NCBI GenBank assembly: GCA_947034895.1
Contig: OX344762.1
Coordinates: 36,498,760 to 36,562,759 of the forward strand
DNA length: 64,000 nt
Source: Rhytidiadelphus loreus
Taxonomy: Eukaryota > Streptophyta > Bryopsida > Hypnales > Hylocomiaceae
Direction: 5' to 3'
A program made the position numbers and the translations under genes. Shown in pieces: positions 56,283-64,000 of the stretch; the first letter of the stretch is position 1, and every line of letters starts with the position of its first letter. The notes beneath the pieces are model-generated. The model was not told the DNA's origin. It ran no database searches and saw nothing but the letters and a program-made list of their open reading frames with translations.

Positions 56283-56865
56283 AGAATTACATTAGGAATA
56301 CAAATGACAAAATACAAGCAAATCCACCTATACACGTCAAGGGCACACATTATAGAATGCAATGGCACAACTACACCACTTGTTTAATAGGGTTGTTCAC
56401 AAGGAATCATTACACAATCACAAAGAAGTCATAACCAAAGAAGTGACTAGCCTACAACTACCCAATCACTATACAATTAGCATAAGTTAACTTCAAAGTA
56501 ACTAGACAGTGACAAACCAAGACATGACAGCCTACATGATGGAAGCTCTTTTTCTATAAATTGAACATGGCATATTGAATCATTGATGGAGTGAATCATC
56601 TTTGTTTCATGAGAAGAGGACTCAACGAAACTTCTCCACCCCCTAACCCTATCATGCTATATGCAACTCCCTTATACATTGTTCAAATACAACAAGCAAA
56701 CAAACAAACATAATGCAATCACTTAATGTAGAAATACTTGTATTTTTTCCAACATTGTTTGCCAAATTACAATGGAAACAAATAACATGACGCAGAAGAC
56801 AACACACCATTCAAACCTAGTTATTACTATGTGTCTACTTTTCTAGAAAACGTTGATTCCTATAT
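56283..56865. other. Unassigned tract beyond the E5 fragment
   Basis: Possibly the remainder of E5, upstream of its Transposase_23 exon. No coding similarity is visible. Confidence 0.3.
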
Positions 56866-56941
56866 CACTAGTAGAAAATATGAAATTTTTGTCATTTTGG
56901 ACGCATTGTTTTGGACAAAATCTAACAGAAATCTACTAGTG
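56866..56941. mobile_element. 76 bp CACTA MITE remnant
   Basis: The ends are CACTAGTAGAAAATATG and inverted CACTAGTAGATTTCTG. TSD TAT (56863-56865 and 56942-56944). The interior TTTTGGACGCATTGTTTTGG is related to the N1/N2 family. Confidence 0.85.
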
Positions 56942-57232
56942 TATGCAGCGTCTTCTTTTTTGTAAGAAAGAGGATATGGCAAAGCATATACTTATCCCAC
57001 TATATTTAGCCAATTAGAATAACAATCCAAACTATTTAAGATAATACAAGTGTTGCGGCTTATCCCTAATTAAATACTTTCAACATATTAGAATGAATAG
57101 CAAAAAAAAAATGGAAATCAGAATAGCAATATTTAATATCCTAACTAGTACAATATGCCAATTAGAATGACAAGCCTAAAAAAATTGAAAACCAAAATGC
57201 ACCTCCTTCTCCCATGCTCTTCTACCAATAAT
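56942..57232. other. AT-rich spacer
   Basis: Nothing recognised. Confidence 0.3.
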
Positions 57233-57452
57233 CACTATAAGAAACCCGCATTTTAGTTGGCATTTTGTAATTTTTTTAGACGGATTTTAGGTGATGTCGG
57301 GGAAAAAAACTTGTGTTTTTTCACGTCCAAGTTGACATCCATATGTTGTATTGGACGTGAAAAAACACAAGTTGTTTTTCCCGACATCACCTAAAATCCG
57401 TCTAAAACAAATTACAAAACGCCAATTAAAACGCGGATTTCTTAATATAGTG
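57233..57452. mobile_element. CACTA-type foldback MITE, family M1, second copy (220 bp)
   Basis: CACTATAAGAAACCCGCATT to CGGATTTCTTAATATAGTG, TSD AAT (57230-57232 and 57453-57455). The same hairpin as 26641-26862. Confidence 0.9.
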
Positions 57453-59102
57453 AATACAAATAAGCCCCCCCCCAAATTGAAATTCAGATGGTTCTATTTA
57501 TCAACATGCTTGCACAAATAAAGCTGCAAGAGAGCTCTTACCTTCTTAGCTTTGGGTTTCTTCTTTGGGGTTGCATGTGCCTATGCCTATTGCTTGGTTG
57601 ATTTTGTCTACAAGGTGATACAAAAGAAAATGTTAGTTTGGTGAGTAAACAAATAGAAAAATCCAAACAAACATGGAGATGACAATACATCTATTTCTTC
57701 CACTACATTCAACCATTGACAAAGACAAAACTAAACCCCCACAAAATTAGGCAAACCAAAAAACAAATGGAAGAACAAAGAAAAAATGAACTTTAGTAGA
57801 CATGAATTTCTTCCAGCTCAAAATTTGTACTTTACAACAACCTTATAAGATTAAACGCCTTCATCAAGTAAACTAATGGAGATGAACAAATCCTAACTCT
57901 AAAAGAAGCAAGTGGTTCAATAAGTTGTAGAGACCTCGGACCTCTTTTAAAGTATCCAGCTAAAGCAAATCGTGCATTCCAAAATAAGTAGTCTGCAATT
58001 TGGAAAACCACTTTTTCAAAGTAGGTACAACAAAACATGCAAGAAACAATTTTTCACCCTGAATTCCAATGGCTACAAGAAGAAAGACAATCAAAAGAGT
58101 GAACCCTAAATTTTGATAGTCATAAGAACATTGGCTCAATCGAAAAAACCCTAAATCCAAAATGCAATGCATCAACAGTGTCCAAGTCCTCCTCTATGAC
58201 ACATTATGTGCTTGGGGGGTGCACTTAGTTCTACTACAACAAACCACGTGCGAACAAGTGGTTTACAATAAACTATTATTTCAGCCTAAAATTTTGATTA
58301 TTTTTTAATAATGAATATAAGTTTCTATTGTTGAAATTTTCAACTCAAATAGAATATGAAATGATTTCTAGAAGAGATTGAAAATGAACTAAAATGGCTT
58401 ATTTTTCAACTCAAATAATTATAGAGAACACATTTAGATGACCATTGAATCAATATTCAACTCAAAATGAGCTTTCAATAAAGAGTTATTTTTTTTTTAA
58501 ATTGTTCATTTTTTAGACAATTTTTTCTTATATAATATAGGGGTCTGAAAGTTATATTTTAGTTCTATAGTGTATCTTTTTACTTCAAAAATTTGTAACT
58601 AATCATTATTAACAAATAAAAATATCAATAATTCAAATATAAACTTTCAAATTAGGAAAGTCTATTTATATTTTATTTATTTATTTATTTTAAAATTCAA
58701 AAAGTATATAGGGGTCCACAGTTTTGTCTACACGCGGGTTCAAATGGATACTCTAAGTGACCCCCCCAAGTTCAAATGCACATGGTGAATTGTAGTCTTG
58801 CAATGTAGCTCAAGAAGAAGAGGGCCTCCATAAGCTTACTTGCCAATTTGGGTTGGTATTTAGACTTGGTGTCTTTGGACTTGGACAAATTGTCACTATT
58901 CATTGCCTCCTTCTATTGTAGCACTCTCTACTTGGGTAGATGCAAGAAACACCGAATGATTTAGGGAGCGTTCTGCCAAAACTGCGTTTTTTATGCCTAG
59001 TACTCGTAGTACTACAAAACGGAGCAATCTCAGCCGTTGATTAAAAAAATAAGGAATCTGAGGACTTCCAAGTTAGCCATCTCCAATAAAAATTTCAAGT
59101 AT
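57453..59102. other. AT-rich spacer between E2/E5 and E4
   Basis: About 1.65 kb with T/A runs and no gene recognised. The 60-70 codon frames are not supported. Confidence 0.35.
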
Positions 59103-59904
59103 AAGGCCATATTCATTAAATTGAGACAATGTGGATTCTCATTTTAATCATCTTCCTAAATTTAGTATGTAGAAGAGTCCATTAAATTGAGACAATTCAA
59201 AAAATTGAGACCATAAACTGCTTGAAGAATAAAGAATTTGTACAAGTATAAGAAATTGGAGGACAAAAATAGTAGTGAAGGACGTTGAAAGGAGGGATTT
59301 TGGATGGGAAACTAGAGCCATTTATAATAAGTGCTTAACTAAAATATCTAAGTAAATAGTTTGACATATAGTGAGGTAGAGATTTTTGAAATCATCCATG
59401 ATAGAATACATTTGTACACCTAGCCTGATCAAAAACTACAATGTCAAAGTAAAGAATTTGACATATGCTTAGATAGAGAAGTTCATAATTACTTTGTATA
59501 GAAAACATTAGTACTCATCGTGTTCCATAACAAATGTCATAGACAATAGAATTCCAATGAAGAACTTACAAAATACACAATACCATACAAGAAATAAAAA
59601 TAAAAATATATTATAATTATTATACAACATCTATAACATCAAATTCTAAAATAATATAAAAAAAGATCAAAACAATGAACTAAAAGAATAAAAAAACTAA
59701 ATCTATTTCATCTTCTCCACATGTTTTTTTCTAACAACTTTTTATTATATTTTTTTTGCCCTAATCAAAGAAACTATCAACTTCTACAACTCTTTATAAT
59801 TTATTTTTTTCCATATTTTTTTGTCATCCTCCCTAAAGTTAAGAAAATAACGTACAAACTCGCAAAACTCCTCATGATTTCCTATGCCTACAAACTATTC
59901 ATCT

Positions 59905-62754
59905 TCACTCCGAAGATACATTATTGCTTTCACCAGATACATATGCATCCACCGATGTCTGGATGATAGCAATTTGTGTTTTGGAAATTCTAACTTTTGG
60001 ATCAGAAGTGCCTTCTTTGAAACGTGGCTTCCAAGCAGTCATAATGCAGTCTGTATGCGTCCAACTCGGAGAGATAGCCTTATCCTCGCACCAAGAATTC
60101 CCTTGTTTTGTGTCCCACCCAGCATATGTTTCTTCATTGGTGTGATGAAAAGACGTAGGTGTCTAATATTGAAGTTGAATCGAATTGACATGACCTGGAT
60201 CTGGATTAGGATTTGTTAGAGCCCGAGCAAGCCAAAATGGACGGAGGTCACCGTCAGCGGGGCGCACAACAACTAAGTAACCTGCATATACATCACGGCC
60301 AATACGAAATGAAGGAGGTGGACGATCACGCCTACGACCAACAAAAGGTGCATCTTCTGCAAACTCCTCACGCATCGTACCATCATCTAGGTATTGGTCT
60401 TCCACCTCATTAGCAACACGAGAATTTGGCCAAAATCCATGCTACAATGTCTCATGTACCACAAGCGGAGCATTGAGAGCACTTCTCACACCTTCCCAAT
60501 ATTTCCGCACCGGCTCATTCTTCCTCCTAAACTCGCCAGATAAGTCTTGATTTCCCATTGCCCCCCACAATGCAATGTACCCATCTAAATCCTTGCAAAT
60601 CTCATCAAAGCAACGCATTTGTTGCGGTGGCAAAGGTAGAGGACTACCCCTCGGTACTTTAGGGTGCCCATCTATTGTCTCCTTCCACAAGCGAATCCCC
60701 CCACCCTCTTTCGGCAACCAATCAACATCGGTACAAAGGATCTTGTACTGCATCAATGGCCACCCATTGGAATCCTTATAAAATTTAAACTGTTGCGCTT
60801 GAGAATGACCTTGTAGAGAATCATCGCCTGTATGCAAGTACCCGTCCACAAATCGCTTAAAATCAGGAACCTCCTCAATGAGATGAGGAATTACGGGTTG
60901 TGTTTCACAATCCATGAAAGACTTCATCAACCTTGGAAGTGTGGGGTAGTCATTCGTCTTCAATTTAGTGCTCCAACGACCAAATAGAGCATCAATGTCC
61001 TCATGAGTGTGTCCAACAATGAGGAAATTAATGTATATCTCTCGAAAAATAGCTCTATAGACAAGAAGAGAACAGAATGCAAAAACCCACCGATTCTTGT
61101 TGTCGCCAGAAGCATTGTCAAGCTGAAGAGTCAATGTTGGAGGAAGAGGTTGAGCTTCCACCAATACTTCAGGGGGGGACCCGAGAGAGTCCGTACAAAT
61201 CTCTGAACCTATTAACAAAGCCTCTGTCAGTTCAGAACGCTCTCCTCCTACAAACAATTGACGAGATGAATGCTTCGGTTGTGACTCTAGATCTCGCAAT
61301 AATTTTGCAATGGACCCAATAGTATGGTTGGAGTCTGTTGGGAATATGTCCAAGCCATAGTGTGCATATCGCACATCTCCATGACCATGAGCAATCATGC
61401 CTGTAACAGCGACAGGCATCTTCATGAAAGAATCATTTCCCTTCCTCTTGTGCGAGTAATGAGGGGAAGCAGTCTTTGAGTGATCCATCTTGTCATGGAT
61501 TATAGTCAAAACCTTGTCAGGATACATCTCAGACATTGAACGGTTTCCATAGTACAAGTCCCTATGTGCCTTTTGCCCCGATAGGTGCACTCTCAATTTG
61601 TTAGACCACACGTCTTGCGCTCGTGAACGTGGAGTGCAAGCACTCTTAAGTTGCCTATATCTATCGCAGGTTCCACAACGAGAAAAACTATCTCCTCTAG
61701 CCTTTGGAGCATACTCTGGAAAAGATTGACGACGTATGTTGTTCAATCCACTAGCCGAAATATGTTGCAATTGAAGTGAGGAATTGACATTGTTAATCTG
61801 TGGCAACTTGTCCTTCCAACGAAATGCAGACGGTAGGACCATGGAGGGGACTTTCTCTCCAGACTCAAGGGTCCTCGATTTGTGAGGCATCGTGTCCGCT
61901 TCATTCTCCACTAACAATCGAAGAGTTGCTGTTGCTTGCAAAGTGTGTGTCCGAGGTTTTTTCATTCCAAGGTTGCCATGATGCTCCGGTTTCTGGTCAT
62001 CTTTTGCCATCTTCTTGTATCTATAAAAGGTAGCCTTCGATACTCCATGGATGGCGCACCAAGCAACCGAACAAATTTCATGGTTTGCCAAGGTAATCAT
62101 GTCTCTTCCATTGGAATCAGTGTGGGTTTGCTTGTGCACGTCAAGTAGACGTGACTTGCGCCAGAACACTCCACCATCAATATGAAGTAGAGACCGAACA
62201 GCTTGAATCTGACCACGTGGAAATGGTTGCAAGCAATTCTTCTGGCAACATTTCATACTAGAAACATCAGCAATTGCTTGCTCTGTGAGGAGGGCTTCTT
62301 TCTTCGGGAGATTGGTAGGCTCAGTCCTCTCACGTGAGCTTTCATAGGAACGAACTCCAGTCCGAACACGCCGCCTCAAACCGTTTGAAGAGACTGCAGT
62401 ATTGAAGAGATGCGTTTGTTCGTGGTCATATAAGCTGGCACCATTAAGGTAGACCCTGGAAATGTGCCAGGAGTGCATGGACCACATCCACTCCGAGGGA
62501 ACATCTGCCTCACACAAAGACTCTGCAATTTGAATTGCAACCCGGTCATCACCGAGTGGCTGCCCGTCCATGTCAATGACGAGATCTGCATCAACATTAT
62601 GACAAATTCCTTTTGCCACCTCTACCCCCTCCTCATTTCTGAGTGTGACGCATTTTGTATACCAAGAAGCTCGAGGAAATCCCTCGCAGGCTGCGACACC
62701 CGGCGGCAAAGTTGGCACTAGAATTGTAAACTCGTTGGCATTTGGAGTATCCAT
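59905..62754 (-). CDS. DUF7869-like probable DDE transposase with Transposase_23-like N-terminus (E4)
   Basis: The start is ATG at 62754 (MDTPNANEF). Residues 30-85 (CVTLRNEEGVEVAKG, DMDGQPLGDDRVAIQI) follow the Transposase_23 pattern. A Cys-rich region (CCQKNCLQPFPRGQ), a helix-turn-helix-like GVSKATFYRYKK and CGTCDRYRQLK follow. The core has IIHDKMDHSKTA (about residue 421), TLQLDNASGDNKNR (about 545) and VGHTHEDIDALFGRWS (about 580), three acidic centres that fit an RNase H-fold DDE/D catalytic core. One TAG at 60442-60444 (Arg in the E2 copy) and a TAG at 60163-60165, shared by both copies, interrupt it. Reading then stays open for 86 codons to 59905. It probably catalyses transposition of the E2 family. 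Close to intact. Confidence 0.72.
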
Positions 62755-63420
62755 TCTGCGTGTGAAAGAAAAAAAATTAATTCATACTATTATGAGTATC
62801 CTCGAGTCGAGGATAATAAATAAGTAGAACACACTGACAAAACAGGGAGCAAAGCAACCTCAGTTGGAGGGTAAAATTGTATACCATTTTGGAATAGGTA
62901 GTAGGAGTAAGAAAACAAAATGTATCTTCGATTCGAAGATACCTGGCGGACAAGATTGAAAGATAATATGTATTCCCACAGTCGACATTGGAGTGTCACA
63001 CTTATTATGTACATGAACTCTGTATATCAATTCAAATGTCAATGAATGACTATGTTTGTCTATGGTTATCATTCATATTCTATGTATGTATGTGATTATC
63101 CTCGGGTCGAGGATAATCTCGGTGCGTGTTGGAAATTATCCTCGGGTCGAGGATAATCTCGGTGCATGTTGGAAATTATCCTTGGGTCGAGGATAATCTC
63201 GGTGCGTGTTGGAAATTATTCTCGGATGAAAGATGATCTTCATGCATGTTTCAGATTATCCTCGACCCGAGGATAATCTCCATGTATGTTTGTGATTATG
63301 CTAGGCTCAAGGTTAATGTCCTTGTATGTTTGAAATTATCCTCGAGATGAGGATAACCTACATGCATGTTTCTGAATATCTATTCATGTTTGTGGTTATC
63401 CTCGACCCGAGGATAACCTC
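62755..63420. repeat. E4 palindrome array upstream of the DUF7869-like gene
   Basis: Single copies at about 62797 (TATCCTCGAGTCGAGGATA) and 62925 (TATCTTCGATTCGAAGATA), then seven to eight units of about 45 bases from 63098 to 63410 (TTATCCTCGGGTCGAGGATA and ATCTCGGTGCGTGTTGG). Some units are degraded (GATTATGCTAGGCTCAAGG). The array lies immediately 5' of the gene, as in E2. Confidence 0.9.
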
Positions 63421-64000
63421 CATGCATATATGTGATAGACAAATTTATAGTTCCGACATTTACGGCGCAAGAATCGGTTGTTCATTCTTGAACATAACAT
63501 AGACAGGACAACATTTGAGATTTGACACCTGAATTCCCTAAACTCCAAGAATCGGAGGACTACGTAATACTACATGTAACTTTGCTTAACACTGACGACC
63601 AAGAGCAGAAATCTAGCATTCAGTGAGAAGGGGAGAAGGGAAATAGAGAAACTTACGATAACCTGTGCAAAACTAAGCAAATTAGTCACATAAACTTGTA
63701 AATGCACTGCAAAAACATATGTTCAAAGGCCGTGCGGTAGCAATGTCTGCAAGAGGCCGCGGAGGAGGGAATACTGGAAAACACGAGAGAGGAAATGAGG
63801 TGCTCGAGGAAGAGAGTCGATGCACACACTAGCGGAAGAATGTGAGTGGGAGAATGTGAGCGGGAGAATGTGAGCGGGAAATTTAATAGTATTTGAAATC
63901 TTCATAATTTTGAGGGCGTAGGGGAGAAGTACCTCCTCGGATTATGGGGCCGTTGACATTATCATCCCCCAAATAATGACAATGATGTGGAATGTGATGG
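63421..64000 (-). promoter_or_regulatory. E4 5' leader region
   Basis: Matches the complement of 49740-50290. It includes three tandem GAATGTGAGYGGGAGAATGT units at about 63838-63880, not present in this number in E2. No coding frame is accepted. Confidence 0.4.

Larger units (their letters stand above)
59103..64000 (-). mobile_element. E4: second E2-family element, inverted, cut off by the window end
   Basis: Starts with the same 28-base terminus as E2 (AAGGCCATATTCATTAAATT...). It is highly similar to the complement of 56090-49740 all the way to base 64000, with its DUF7869-like gene on minus. The outer flank is GTAT (59099-59102). The far terminus lies outside the window, so its TSD cannot be tested. 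Whether it carries the ParB/methylase-like and FCP1-like genes cannot be seen. Confidence 0.85.

Noticed and set aside
59099..59102. TSD for E4
   Set aside because: GTAT is the left flank, but the other terminus is outside the window, so no duplication can be shown.
7651..62754. Possible reassignment of UAG to an amino acid, because several frames have a single TAG
   Set aside because: TGA stops occur in the same genes, and most TAGs sit where the paralogue or family has CAG or TGG, so transition mutation explains them. Terminal TAGs are also used normally (for example at 19303 and 17659).
63098..63410. Regular palindromic repeats resembling a CRISPR array
   Set aside because: The 'spacers' are near-identical between units, the surrounding genes are eukaryotic transposon genes, and the same palindrome occurs singly in introns and exons. 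It is a subterminal-type motif array.

Overview
The window looks like repeat-rich nuclear DNA of a land plant. CACTA (En/Spm) elements encode Tnp2-type and Tnp1-type proteins, the miniature elements are of CACTA type, introns are short GT-AG introns, and there is a short CCCTAAA tract. I found no conserved host gene, rRNA or convincing tRNA. Nearly everything is transposable elements inserted into one another. Many borders could be set to the base from target-site duplications (TSDs) and from 'empty' paralogous sites inside the same window. I cannot name the species.

Left nest (about 0.7-24.5 kb), oldest to youngest. A degenerate hAT-like transposase gene on the minus strand is split by a 3.7 kb LTR-like sequence, 'R1' (1356-23864). 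R1 is split by an 18.8 kb CACTA element, 'E1' (1866-20674, TSD ATG). The tnp2 gene of E1 is split by a 3.4 kb element (15335-18762, TSD AGTAG) with one long Gag-like frame. E1 has two divergent genes: tnp2 on plus, and on minus a tnp1-like gene in which an FCP1-like HAD phosphatase module lies between the Transposase_24-like and Transposase_23-like parts.

Right nest (28.2-56.3 kb). The remains of a second E1-like CACTA element ('E5') carry a 26.8 kb insertion, 'E2' (29281-56090). E2 has short inverted termini and a CTAG TSD, and the two halves of the interrupted E5 tnp1 frame align across it in frame. E2 is the most unusual object here. It carries (i) a gene coding for a ParB-like (DGQH) domain followed by a degenerate beta-class DNA-methyltransferase domain, (ii) an FCP1-like phosphatase gene, (iii) a DUF7869-like probable DDE transposase with a Transposase_23-like N-terminus, and (iv) dozens of copies of a near-palindrome, TATCYTCGNNNCGARGATA, in arrays, introns and even coding sequence. 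E2 has itself been hit by a second LTR-like element (R2, in an intron of the phosphatase gene), two 1.5-1.6 kb non-autonomous CACTA elements and a 150 bp MITE.

Far right (59.1-64 kb). A second copy of the E2 family, 'E4', starts at 59103 in inverted orientation and runs out of the window. Its DUF7869-like gene is almost intact and serves as reference for the decayed E2 copy. The tracts between these objects are AT-rich and hold only small MITEs, minisatellites and a diverged duplication.
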